Notes: a model not told the origin generated them from the sequence alone. A stretch of DNA of 64,000 nucleotides from Erythrophleum ivorense (GCA_026724425.1 JAIUCV010000083.1:1302001-1366000), one strand, 5' to 3'; numbered from the stretch's first letter, positions 1 through 9,825 are shown. Program-made: numbers and translations.

Positions 1-2
1 TA

Positions 3-437
3 GATCCGGAGCTGATTGAGTTTGTGAAGAGAGACAAATTCCATGATCTCTAGAATGAGCATGCACTAGAACACATTGATCACTTTGAAGGTCTTTATGA
101 TTCTTATGGAGTCTATAATTTTGAGAAGAAGCTAATGCTATTCAGCATGTCTTTAGCTGGGAGAGCTCTTGAGTGGGCGCAATACTCTCCCCCTTTTCAG
201 ATCAACACTTGGTTAGACTGCAGAGAAGCTTTCTTGAAGAAGTTCAGCAGGAACCCAACTTACAAATCCAAGTATAACCAAAGATCTTACCCTCACCACA
301 ACCAATCTTATGAAGAAGAAGATGATGCCTCTTTACCACCGGAGTCCATCAATGGCGACCTGATCAAGTATGTAGTAAGAGATCCTTTCCATGACTTCAT
401 ATCGGAGTGTGCTCAAGAACATGTTGAGAACTTCTAA
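3..437 (+). pseudogene. Gag N-terminal region of Athila-like retrotransposon, interrupted by stops
   Basis: This frame reads as a Ty3-type gag domain: a segment with KLMLFSMSLAGRALEW followed by a TW..CREAFLKKF stretch, typical of retrotransposon Gag of the Athila/Tat lineage. It is in the same frame as the long gag-protease ORF starting at 459. The frame is broken by TAG at 51-53 and TAA at 435-437, so the gag is inactive as read. The same domain is repeated just downstream (about 468-600, KISLFQTSLAGRAQEW), so the Gag domain was duplicated in tandem. The element begins upstream of the window. Confidence 0.75.
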
Positions 438-458
438 AATCTCTGTGATTACTATGGT

Positions 459-2333
459 TTGGGAGAGAACCCAAAGAAGATCAGCTTGTTCCAAACATCC
501 CTAGCTGGCCGAGCTCAAGAGTGGGTTAGATTTTCTGCCCAACATAATTTCAAGACATGGAGAAGGTACAAGGAAGCTTTCCTCAACAAGTTTGCCCGTG
601 GACAACCCTATGTGCCGCTACTCAAAACCTACCACCCGCCCTATAGAAACCACCAACCTCCACCGCACATTGAGCAGCTGCCCCAAGGCACAGAAGGATT
701 ACCCCACAGCCCACGCCTAACCAAGCTTGAAGAGATGCTACAAGAGTACCTTGACTATCAAGTCACAAGTACAAGAGAGATGGAGAAGAAGATCGAATAT
801 GTTCAGCTCACCCTTGGAGAAAAGATAGATGTTCTTTTTAACCAAGTTATCAAGCTTGACAAAGATATCAAGCAACTCAAGGAAGACCATGATCGATCAC
901 TCAACCTTGTCAAGCTAGATGTTGCTGCAAAATACCATGAGCTACTTAGCAAGAGCATTGGTGCCCATAGCTTCAATGATGATAATTGCAAACATCTTGG
1001 AATCATCTATAACTGGCTGTCGGCTGTAGAACGATCTCTTTTCTCTAAGAACCGGAGAGAAAGAAGCCCCATACCCAAACCACCTCCTTTCCCTTGCAAT
1101 GTCAACACAGCAATCTCCAAGGAAAACTCATCACATCTTGTAAGAAAAGAAGAAGAAGATCAAGAGTATGAGGAAGACTATGAAGATGATGAAGAAGAGA
1201 AGCAGAGTTTTAACAGCAATGCAAGCTCTAGAGGAAGTGAAACTAGTCCACAGCTCCCTGATCCACGATTCTCTCCACCTCCAGCTCGTACACTCGCCCT
1301 TCCTAGAATCACCGGCATTCAAAGAAAGAGAACCATCCTGGATGAACCAGAGGATTCATTCCAATATGATCCCATCGACCCTACTAAGATAAGCCCAGAG
1401 AAGCTCAAGGATTTTAACAAGAGGGTGAAGTCCATACCATTCTATGTCCCCTTTGAAGAAGCTTGGAACAACCATGATTTGGTTGAGTTTTTCTTTAGTA
1501 GCAAAGAAACCAAGGATGAGATTAAGCAACTCTTTAGGCAAGCCCGCCTCTCTATGTCATCTTATGCAACAACCCTACCCCCATCTCCGCCCTCTACACC
1601 TCCTCCTAAGTGGTACAGCAACCCCATCTCCCGAGAGAAGCTAGCTGAATTCAACCGCTTTGTCCAAACACTATCAGCAAGCATGACCTTTCATGAGGCC
1701 TGGAAGAACCACCCACTCACCAACTTCTTCCACAACTGCAAAGAGACCCCAGAAGAGATTCAGGAGCTATTTGAGAAAGCTAAGAAGCAACCTTCTTTCA
1801 GAACCCTCTACAAGGTCGAAGACCCAAGACAGTTTACCATACCCTGCACAATCAATGGAAGGTACTTTGATAGCTACATTTGTGATTCTGGTTCATGCAT
1901 AAACCTGATGCCCACACACACTGCCAAACTCCTTGGGATCACACGCCTACAACCTTCACAAATCAGCATTGGACTTGCTGATCTCACCATTGCACAACCC
2001 AGAGGTGTTGTTTATGATGTCTTGCTCGAAATTGGAGATACAAAGATACCGGTGGATTTTCATATCATCAATATCAAAGGAGGAAGTGACATGCCTATTA
2101 TACTTGGAAGATCATTCTTGGCAACTGCTGGAGCCATTATGGATTGGCCAAACCGCCGCATCTCTCTTGCCAATGTCAACAAATCTGTTTTCTATGATGC
2201 CGTCCCCGTTTTCACTTCTACCAAGCCTTCTCGGTTCATATCTCCTCATGAACCACCTGATCATCAACAAGGACGTGATGGGACAAGCACAAAAAGGCTT
2301 TGTCTCAGGCCATGTCCTTCCACTTCTTCTTAG
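459..2333 (+). CDS. Gag-protease polyprotein of Athila-like Ty3 element (no reverse transcriptase)
   Basis: 624 codons from the first ATG after the stop at 435-437; the true start is probably further upstream, before the broken frame. Residues 1-50 are the second copy of a Gag domain. Residues about 90-170 are helical and charged, probably coiled coil. An acidic tract (residues 225-250) and a Pro/Ser-rich linker follow. A module of about 55 residues occurs twice (about 310-363 and 389-445, each with EAW..H.L..FF...KET..EI..LF). The C-terminus is a retropepsin-like domain with the catalytic D-S-G at about 476-478 and a later ILGRSFL motif. No reverse transcriptase, RNase H or integrase follows before the polypurine tract at 3417, so the element depended on enzymes in trans. 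Close relative in layout: the protein at 28178-30010. Confidence 0.85.
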   Translation: MGENPKKISLFQTSLAGRAQEWVRFSAQHNFKTWRRYKEAFLNKFARGQPYVPLLKTYHPPYRNHQPPPHIEQLPQGTEGLPHSPRLTKLEEMLQEYLDYQVTSTREMEKKIEYVQLTLGEKIDVLFNQVIKLDKDIKQLKEDHDRSLNLVKLDVAAKYHELLSKSIGAHSFNDDNCKHLGIIYNWLSAVERSLFSKNRRERSPIPKPPPFPCNVNTAISKENSSHLVRKEEEDQEYEEDYEDDEEEKQSFNSNASSRGSETSPQLPDPRFSPPPARTLALPRITGIQRKRTILDEPEDSFQYDPIDPTKISPEKLKDFNKRVKSIPFYVPFEEAWNNHDLVEFFFSSKETKDEIKQLFRQARLSMSSYATTLPPSPPSTPPPKWYSNPISREKLAEFNRFVQTLSASMTFHEAWKNHPLTNFFHNCKETPEEIQELFEKAKKQPSFRTLYKVEDPRQFTIPCTINGRYFDSYICDSGSCINLMPTHTAKLLGITRLQPSQISIGLADLTIAQPRGVVYDVLLEIGDTKIPVDFHIINIKGGSDMPIILGRSFLATAGAIMDWPNRRISLANVNKSVFYDAVPVFTSTKPSRFISPHEPPDHQQGRDGTSTKRLCLRPCPSTSS

Positions 2334-2374
2334 AAGAGCCAAACGGTCAAGCTAAAGACCATAAACAAGCGCTG

Positions 2375-2392
2375 TATGGGAGGCAACCCATA
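2375..2392 (+). other. Conserved hairpin 3' of gag-protease
   Basis: TATGGGAGGCAACCCATA forms a perfect 6-bp stem with a 6-nt loop, 41 nt after the gag-protease stop. The identical 18 nt lies 42 nt after the stop of the other Athila-like element (28118-28135, minus strand). I recall GGGAGGCAACCC-type sequences at this place in other Athila-like elements, but cannot check that here. Confidence 0.75.
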
Positions 2393-3416
2393 AGGTCTTT
2401 TCTATCCCTTTTTAATATTTGTTTTCATTTAATAGTTTTGTTTTAAAGTTTTGGATACAGAAATTTGAGAATCCAGCATGAAAGAAGCAGAAAGAAACCT
2501 CAAGAACGAAGAATGCAGCACTCACCATGGTCGGGTCAACCAGGACAATCGACCGGTGCCTCGCCCGATCGACCGTATCCCCTCTTGCCGACTCACAATC
2601 CCCTCATTCCATCCCACGTCATTTGCATATCATCCCACCATCATCCCACCACACTTTCATTCCATACCACATCACATACCACGCCTACTTGCTGTTCTAC
2701 CACATGATGATCCTACTTCACCTACACTTCATCGGATTTGCTTTCACCGGGACGGTGCAAGTTAAGTCTGGTGGGATTGTCGGTACTAATGCGTTTGTTC
2801 ATGACTTGTCTTCATCTTATATCTATTTCTCTTATCAACCTTTTTCAAAACTTCTGTTTTATTGAGTCAAAACCTTAGTTGGAAGTTATGATCTATCTCT
2901 ATGATTCTCCGGTGTTGTGCTAACAATCTATGACCCTAGAGCGGACATTAGTTGCAGACATAAGCCTAACAGAACCTCTAACGGTGGATCGACCTACCGA
3001 CTTGGCAACATTTCTAAGGTACCCGGACAATCTAACGTTAACTCCACCCTAATCAACTTAGTTTTTCTTGTCAAGGGACTTGGCATACATATGAGTCGTT
3101 CCTCACTTGATCTCAAAAGGGTGTGTCCAATACAAAATGCAGTTCTCCTCTCTCTCAGAAAAATGAAAATCAAAAGCTTTTAAGCACAAGGAGTTAACAA
3201 TGGAAAATCTGGAATGCTGGATGAGACTAGTTGAGTTTGGTATGGTTCGCTAAGCTTGCCGAGCATTATGTGAAGCTAGTCTAAAGTTGGTTATGTTTTT
3301 AGTGGAATACAGGAGAGGAAGCCACCACAGGTTTCTAAAAAGGATAAGGAGTTTCTACGTTTTCAAACCTCTTTCTCTGATTTGGATTCTATTTGCTTGG
3401 GGACAAGCAAAGATCT
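2393..3416 (+). other. Noncoding 3' internal region of Athila-like element
   Basis: About 1 kb between gag-protease and the polypurine tract with no convincing gene. Its notable content is a block at about 2737-2805 (GGGACGGTGCAAGTTAAGTC and flanks) that is almost identical to 26711-26778 on the minus strand in the second Athila-like element. It includes an internal AAGTCTGG(T/G)GGGATT that resembles the polypurine tract. Confidence 0.6.
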
Positions 3417-3430
3417 AAGTCTGGGGGAGT
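3417..3430 (+). other. Polypurine tract of Athila-like element
   Basis: AAGTCTGGGGGAGT immediately precedes the LTR start TGATAT at 3431. The same sequence sits beside the LTR of the second element (25775-25790, minus). It would prime plus-strand DNA synthesis. Confidence 0.85.
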
Positions 3431-4404
3431 TGATATACCTCTATTTTACACCCTTTTTACATCGTTTTTATATACTTTATGCATGGTTTTACCGTGGATT
3501 TTTGCTTTAAAAGGTAGTTTTTATGCATATATAGTGCCAAGAGTCATTTCAGGTCAAACGATGCAATTTGGAGCAAAACAAAGGAAAAGGTCCTCAAGGC
3601 AGCCTCATGCACTATCATTAACTTTGGAGGAGCCTCAAAAACATTCTACTCAATGGATTTCACCAAAACCAGTTTGTCGCGATGCCTACGTGAGTTAGCT
3701 TTCCATCGCAATTGGAATCATGCAATTTGGCCATGTAGAATGGGAGATATGATCGTTTTAGTGAAGAGTGTCAAAGGAGCCGAAAACCGGACATCATCAA
3801 AGCCGCTCGACCAAAGCCCGTCGGACAGGGACTCCATGGCCCTCGTCCGACCCGACCTTCCTTCATGACGACGACCATCCGGTCGATCGAAGCCGGTCGG
3901 ACAGGGACTCCAAGGCTCCCGTCCGACCCAACCTTTCTTCACCATTCCACGCGCGCTCGACCGCCCCCCTCGACCCAGACGCCATCCCGACCGACCGGTC
4001 GACCGCCCCGCTCGACCACGACATGTCCCGATCGACCCGGCTCGTTTCCGAAGCCCGTTTTGCGCGTTTTCAAGCCCAAATTTACGCCGCCTCATATATT
4101 TTCGACCAAGACCTAGGTCAAGCCGCCTTTCAACTTCTGAATCATTATAAATACATCTTTTTAGCCTTGTAAAAGAGAGAGCCACACATAGAGATACAAA
4201 ACATATTATTTTCAATACAAGTTCTTCTAGTTTTACTTTCTTTCTTTGTCTCTTTCAAGAGAGGATCTCGGATCTCTGTTCTTATGAATATGAGTTCGAT
4301 TTCCTTCTCTATATCGGAGTAGTTACCTTGTTAAGTGATAGGAAATCAAAGGATAGTGTTCATGCTTGCTTGATAATCGATATATAGAATTAGGGTTTAC
4401 ATAA
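3431..4404 (+). repeat. 3' LTR of Athila-like element, first part (split by chromovirus)
   Basis: Begins TGATAT just after the polypurine tract and continues past the chromovirus insertion at 12802. The stretch 4330-4404 ends ATTAGGGTTTACATAA, and an uninterrupted copy of the same junction exists at 14289-14310, which proves the insertion point. The LTR holds a GC-rich region (about 3780-4030) with imperfect direct repeats of about 95 bp (GTCGGACAGGGACTCCA at about 3819 and 3896) and many TCGA-centred short palindromes. Confidence 0.85.
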
Positions 4405-5771
4405 TGAAACAACCGAGCTTTTTTTTTTTTTTTTTTTAAATAATTAGCCCAGATTAATATTCCCATAAATATTAATCCTCAACAGCTAATTCAACAACAC
4501 AATGCGGAAGAAACCAATATTATTAAATCATAAAATAATTGTTCAACAAATAACCAATAAAACCAATAAACCAATAAGCAACCTAAACACCAGGTATGCT
4601 ACATTATTAAAATAAACTAACACCCTAAGAATTCCTTGTCAACCACAACAACAATGCCAATATCAAATTCCTAATCTCATCATCCTCTTCTCTCGGTCTC
4701 TTTCCGCGGAAGAACATTGCTGTTACCTGCATCACATTGGAATAGAGATGCGTAAGTATTATCATAAATACTTAGTGAGTGGATCATCCTGCCTACAGGC
4801 CAATTACGTCAAACACTAGACAAAACATCACAATAAACAACAACAATAACAATGCTCAACAATCATCAACAGTATAAACCATCCCTGTCAGGAAACACCC
4901 ACGTTTCCTGACACCCAGGTTGGTGTCGACCGACACCTCTATGGTGTCGATCGACGCCAGCCTCCCGAGTGTCGATCGACACTCATCGAGTGTCGCTTGA
5001 CACCGGCTCGACGCCCAGAAACCAGAAGCTACGAAAATCACATTCCCAATCGCAATAACACAAAATCTAAGGGTTTTCAACGCCCCAATGCTATCAAAAC
5101 ACGAAACCAGCATAAACAATCTCAAGAACACATCATAAATCCGAAATCACACAATCTCTAACGCTTAACGGACCTACAGTCACGCACTCACCTTGAAAAG
5201 GGATTAGAAGGAAGGAAAGGAGAAGAATAGGGATGAACAGCAACCGATGTAGCTCAGAAACTCCACAAAACTCTCTGGAAATCACCTCCTTCTCTCAAAA
5301 CTCCTCTGGAACCTTTCTAACTCGAAAAAGTGGCTTTTCTCGCGGCCATAAGCTTTTAATCGCGAGTCTAGGGCTTCCCTCGCCCAAACCGGCCCAAAAC
5401 CAGCCGACTTGAATCAAACCGGTCGATTTCACCATAACCGGTGTCGATCGACACCCTCCCTTGGTGTCGGTCGACACCAATCGATCAAACCAACTCCAAC
5501 TCGATTCGATCGACTTAAACCGGAAATCAACCCTGATAACCGGTGTCGATCGACACACCTTGTGGTGTCGATCGACACTAAGCGTTCAGAAGCTTTTCAC
5601 ACACTTTCTTCGAGATAAATGAACCTTAGACCAACTGTACAACAATCAAACAAGAACATGTACAATTAATCCTCGATTCGAACCTCAAAGAGCATATGTA
5701 ATCGACTCCCAAACCCCTAATGTCGTCCGATACCAACTCTAAACACAACTTTCTGGTTCGCGGATGTTACA
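4405..5771 (-). repeat. 3' LTR of chromovirus (left copy)
   Basis: 1367 bp, TGAAACAACC...GGATGTTACA on the plus strand. It matches 11450-12796 nearly base for base apart from a longer poly-T at about 4419-4437 and 20 extra bases near 4865. It carries eight GTGTCG..CGACAC sites in two groups. A solo relative lies at 60804-62166. Confidence 0.97.
4923..5580. promoter_or_regulatory. Phased GTGTCGATCGACAC palindrome sites in the LTR
   Basis: Eight sites start at 4923, 4944, 4969, 4990, 5441, 5464, 5543 and 5565. Each is a perfect or near-perfect 14-16 bp palindrome centred on TCGA. Spacings inside groups are 21, 25, 21, 23 and 22 bp, close to two helical turns. The sites recur in the other LTR and in the solo LTR at 61338-61420 with spacings 21, 25 and 22. 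A binding role is inferred, not known. Confidence 0.6.
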
Positions 5772-5787
5772 ATTCTCCCCCACTACA
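5772..5787 (-). other. Polypurine tract of chromovirus
   Basis: On the minus strand GTAGTGGGGGAGAAT directly precedes the LTR start TGTAACATCC. The position and purine content fit the plus-strand primer. Confidence 0.85.
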
Positions 5788-6345
5788 ATGGATTCGTCCT
5801 CGAATCCCAACACAAACGTCTCTCCAAGACCTCAAAACTCAAATTTTAGTCCTTTGTTATACGCATGTTTCCAAGATATTATTACTCTCAATGCCATAAT
5901 CCACTGTCATGACATCCATACTGCGACTCACGGTCCAGTACCAAAATGTGACCACTGTCACCAAACCAAAACGTGACCCGAAGCCACAACCAAAACGTGA
6001 CCCACCGTCACCAAAACAACCCATATCGAGGTAGCGACCCCCAATATAAGTCCGTTGGGCACCTAACGTCCCAACACAAATAGAACCACCGTCTACAAGG
6101 CCCACGCCTCTAGACAAAACGAGTAATAAAATCTGAAACGCGTACCAACATGTGACTAAAAACTCTCAATGACCCCACCGGCCAAAGAAACTTGTAACAT
6201 CCAAACCATAACCAAAAATATGAGGCAAAACTCCATCTCATATAACTCCAAAAATGTATATCGTACAACAAAACGAAAATACATATATCCAAAACCAACA
6301 ACGACATAACCAAAAACAAGACTAGAACCACAAAGATGAAGAAGC
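5788..6345 (-). other. Noncoding 3' region of chromovirus
   Basis: Between the pol stop and the polypurine tract; no gene seen. It holds short imperfect repeats of CCAAAACGTGACC (about 5942-6006). Confidence 0.5.
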
Positions 6346-9306
6346 TCACTCCACAGCCTGCTTGTCGAACCACTTTCCGAACTTCAGCTTCATCTTTGCC
6401 TCTGGCTCCCAAGTCTGCTCCTCTGTGCCACTACAGTCCCACAAGACTCTCAACAATGGCACCCTTTTGTTCCGCAGAACCTTGACTCTCCTCTCAAGAA
6501 TCCTCACAGGAACTGCCGGAACTGTCATATCTGGCTGAAGATCCTCTGGAATCTCAACCACAACCTCCTCTGAAGGACGCAAACACCTCCTCAACATAGA
6601 AACATGAAACACCTTGTGAAAGGCGCTCATAATCGGTGGCAACTCCAACCGATAAGCCACTGGCCCAACTCGCTCCACCACTGGAAACGGACCCATAAAT
6701 CGCGGACTGAGCTTGTTTTCTGCTATGGACCTGTTAGGGCCCCTCAGCATAGCCATCTTGAGATAAACTCTATCTCCTACCTGAAACTCAAGCTCACGTC
6801 GCCGCCTATCTGCATAACTCCTCTGTCTATCCTGAGCCTCCTTCATGTTCAACCTCAAGACACGAATCTTCTCCATCGTCTCCTGAACAAAACTAGCTCC
6901 AAACATGCTGCGCTCCCCCACTTGGGTCCAGCATAAGGGTGTCCTGCATGGCCTCCCATACAAAGCCTCATAAGGAGCCATACCAATACTAGACTGAAAA
7001 CTGTTGTTATAGGCAAACTCTGCCAAACACAGATGATCAGCCCAATGACCACCCCAATCCAGTACACACATCCTAAGCAGATCCTCCAAAGTCTGAATAG
7101 TTCTCTCTGACTGCCCATCTGTCTGCGGATGATACGCTGTACTCATATGCACCTTAGTGCCCATCTCAGTCTGAAATGCCCTCCAAAACTCTGAAGCAAA
7201 CCTCGGATCTCTATCCGACACGATACTGGCTGGCACTCCATGCAGCCTCACAATCTCTCGCACAAACTTCCTAGCTAAGACAGCCGCTCCATCTGTCTTC
7301 TTGATAGCCAAGAAATGTGCTGACTTGGTCAAGCGATCTACAATGACACAAATAGCATCGAAAGTCCGTGAGATCGGCAATCCCACAACAAAATCCATAG
7401 TGATCATATCCCACTTCCACTCTGGAATGGGTAAACTCTGCAGAAGACCACTAGGCACCTGATGCTCTGCCTTGACCAAAGAACAAGTGTTGCACCTCGC
7501 AACCCAATCTGCCACATCCCTCTTCATCCCAACCCAATGATAATACCGTTTGAGGTCACGGTACATCTTGGTCGCACCCGGATGAATCGAAAACTTGCTC
7601 GAATGAGCCTCTCCCAAAACCTCATGCCTCAACACCTCATCCTTGGGCACACAAACTCGCCCACGAACCAAGATAGTCCCATTCGAAGAGACCTGATACT
7701 CAGAACCAGACACCTGCGAAGCATCAATCAAACCCTGATCACTCTGCTGCGCCACTCTGATCCTACTGAGTAAGTCTGCCTGATCAGCTGCCTCTAAACC
7801 CAAAGGCTCCTCCGAAATAGCACAAAGACGCAATGTACTAATCTCGCTGACCAAAGCCTCAACACCACACTCTCTATCTGAATCAACCCTCCGTCGACTC
7901 AAAGCGTCTGCCACCAAATTGGCCTTGCCCGGATGATAAACAATATCCAGGTCATAGTCTGCCAGAAACTCCACCCAACGCGCCTGTCTCGCATTCAGCA
8001 AAGGCTGAGTAAAGATATGCTGTAGACTCTTGTGATCTGTAAAGATCTGCACTCTACCACCATAAAGATACGACCTCCAAATCTTGAGTGCAAAAACCAC
8101 TGCTCCCAACTCAAGATCATGTGTAGGACGGTTGCGCTCACTGCCCTGCAACTGCCTCGAAGCATAGGCAATCACTCTGCCCTCCTGCATCAAAACACAA
8201 CCCAGTCCAACACCTGAAGCATCTGTGTACACTACATATGGCTTCCCCGGGTCGGGTAATGCCAACACTGGTGTACTAGTCAACATCTCCTTGAGCTTCC
8301 CAAAGCTCTCCTCGCACTCCGGCGGCCACACAAACGGCACATCCTTGCCAGTCAACCTCGTCATCGGCTGAGACATACTCGCAAACCCCTTGACGAACCT
8401 CCTGTAGTAGCCTGCTAAACCCAGAAAACTCCTGATCTCGGTAGCACTACTCAGTCTAGGCCAATCCCTGATGGCCTCAATCTTAGCCGGATCCACAGAA
8501 ACTCCCTCTGCAGAAACAATGTGGCCAAGAAAACCCATCTCCCTCTGCCAAAAGCTGCACTTGCTCAACTTGGCAAACAGCTTCTGCTCTCGAAGCTTCT
8601 CCAACACAAGCCTCAAATGAGTCGCATGCTCCTCTGGACTCCTCGAATACACCAAAATGTCATCAATGAAAATAATGACAAACACATCCAGAAACTCCCT
8701 GAACACGTCGTTCATCAACCTCATAAACGCTGCCGGCGCATTAGTCAAGCCAAAAGGCATGACCACAAACTCGAAATGTCCATACCTCGTCCGAAAAGCT
8801 GTCTTCCGGACATCTGCCTCATCTATCGGAATCTGATGATAACCCGATGCCAAATCAATCTTGGAGAACCACGTAGCACCTCTCAACTGATCCAACAACT
8901 CATCAATCCTCGGAAGTGGGTACCTGTTCTTCACTGTGACTCTGTTAAGTCCCCGGTAATCAATGCACAACCGAAAACTGCCATCCTTCTTCTTCACAAA
9001 CAACACTGGCGCTCCCCATGGCGACACACTAGGTCTGATGAACCCTTTACTCAAAAGGTCCTCTAGCTGCTTCTTCAGCTCTGCCATCTCTGCTGGAGCC
9101 ATCCTGTAAGGTGTCTTCGATATCGGAGCTGTCCCGGGCTCTAAATCAATCGTGAAAGGATCTGACCGAGATGGTGGCAATCCCTTCAGCGACCGAAATA
9201 CATCCTCGAAATCCTGGACAACCTGAATATCCTGCAGACTCACCTCACCACTGGACTCTGTCATAGTGATCGTCGCCAAATAGGCTTCGCAGCCCCGCTC
9301 TAACAA
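6346..9306 (-). CDS. Pol: reverse transcriptase, RNase H, integrase, chromodomain-like end
   Basis: About 986 residues downstream of an in-frame TAG at 9312-9310; there is no ATG at the left edge, so it should be read as the continuation of protease. Numbering from 9306: reverse transcriptase with FIDD at 213-216; RNase H with YTDAS near 360 and THDLEL near 395; an integrase zinc-binding motif (H575, H590, C605, C608); integrase core D638, D698 and E734 (D-35-E spacing); a GPF-type module near 872; and a chromodomain-like tail (about 935-970, VLWDCSGTEEQTWEPEA). It copies element RNA to DNA and inserts it into the genome. All catalytic residues I can see are intact. The chromodomain-like tail may steer integration to heterochromatin, as known for chromoviruses. 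Confidence 0.93.
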   Translation of the reverse strand: MLERGCEAYLATITMTESSGEVSLQDIQVVQDFEDVFRSLKGLPPSRSDPFTIDLEPGTAPISKTPYRMAPAEMAELKKQLEDLLSKGFIRPSVSPWGAPVLFVKKKDGSFRLCIDYRGLNRVTVKNRYPLPRIDELLDQLRGATWFSKIDLASGYHQIPIDEADVRKTAFRTRYGHFEFVVMPFGLTNAPAAFMRLMNDVFREFLDVFVIIFIDDILVYSRSPEEHATHLRLVLEKLREQKLFAKLSKCSFWQREMGFLGHIVSAEGVSVDPAKIEAIRDWPRLSSATEIRSFLGLAGYYRRFVKGFASMSQPMTRLTGKDVPFVWPPECEESFGKLKEMLTSTPVLALPDPGKPYVVYTDASGVGLGCVLMQEGRVIAYASRQLQGSERNRPTHDLELGAVVFALKIWRSYLYGGRVQIFTDHKSLQHIFTQPLLNARQARWVEFLADYDLDIVYHPGKANLVADALSRRRVDSDRECGVEALVSEISTLRLCAISEEPLGLEAADQADLLSRIRVAQQSDQGLIDASQVSGSEYQVSSNGTILVRGRVCVPKDEVLRHEVLGEAHSSKFSIHPGATKMYRDLKRYYHWVGMKRDVADWVARCNTCSLVKAEHQVPSGLLQSLPIPEWKWDMITMDFVVGLPISRTFDAICVIVDRLTKSAHFLAIKKTDGAAVLARKFVREIVRLHGVPASIVSDRDPRFASEFWRAFQTEMGTKVHMSTAYHPQTDGQSERTIQTLEDLLRMCVLDWGGHWADHLCLAEFAYNNSFQSSIGMAPYEALYGRPCRTPLCWTQVGERSMFGASFVQETMEKIRVLRLNMKEAQDRQRSYADRRRRELEFQVGDRVYLKMAMLRGPNRSIAENKLSPRFMGPFPVVERVGPVAYRLELPPIMSAFHKVFHVSMLRRCLRPSEEVVVEIPEDLQPDMTVPAVPVRILERRVKVLRNKRVPLLRVLWDCSGTEEQTWEPEAKMKLKFGKWFDKQAVE

Positions 9307-9309
9307 CTG

Positions 9310-9710
9310 CTATGCCTGAATAGCTGAAATCACTATACTCCCCGAAGTCGGTCTCACTCCCTGATAAACCAACTTCCCTGCATCCTGCTCGAACACCACT
9401 CTACCTCTGTAGCAATCCAGATGAACTCGGTATAGAGATAACCAGTCCATCCCCAAAATCACGTCATACAGCTCCACTGGACTGATGACCAAATCTGCTG
9501 GCATAGACTGCCCCGCAATCTGCACATCAACTGCTCTAGCTCTGCCCGAAGTAGCCAAATAACCACCACCAGCCACCTTGACAAAGCCTGAAGCCTCGCC
9601 ATCGCTACTCCGAATACCACTACCCTCAGCTCTCTCCGGAGTAATGAAGCAATTAGATGCTCCCGAGTCAAACAGAACGTGAGACTCAAATCCACCAACT
9701 AACAAGGTCC
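9310..9710 (-). CDS. Retropepsin-like protease segment (second exon of gag-pol)
   Basis: The segment begins GTLLVGGFESHVLFDSGASN, a standard aspartic protease start with the catalytic D-S-G. It continues through ILGMDWL, the second conserved motif of this protease family, and ends at TAG (9312-9310). The next codons are in the same frame as pol. An open frame extends upstream to 9777, but that part does not look like protein of this family; a splice acceptor at 9711/9710 explains the start better. The single TAG could be a decay mutation or, less likely, a readthrough site. Confidence 0.85.
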
Positions 9711-9825
9711 CTACACAATTCCACAAGTGTTGAGAACCTCTAACTCTATCACAGTAAAATAACAGAAACAGACACACACCAACAATTCCACCTTAAGAAT
9801 TTAAAAGTCTGAGTCAAGATTTTAC
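9711..9825 (-). other. Putative spliceosomal intron between gag and protease
   Basis: On the minus strand the sequence runs CACAG|GTAAAATC ... TTGTGTAG|GGACC, 115 nt, T-rich, with GT and AG borders. Removing it joins ...SGQIT to GTLLVGGF in one frame, which is what chromovirus Gag-Pol proteins look like here. Its length (115 = 1 mod 3) exactly accounts for the frame change between gag and protease. Read through, the Gag frame ends in an unrelated tail after 9825. Confidence 0.65.

Noticed and set aside
3768..4172. 134-codon frame in the first LTR
   Set aside because: Low-complexity Arg/Pro/Asp composition from GACC/CGACC repeats inside an LTR; overlapping frames on both strands are equally open.
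4923..5000. CRISPR-like array
   Set aside because: Repeats are palindromic 14-mers with very short spacers inside a plant LTR; this is eukaryotic DNA with no cas genes.
8521..9066. 181-codon plus-strand frame
   Set aside because: Exact antisense of the reverse transcriptase and RNase H coding region; its codons mirror pol.
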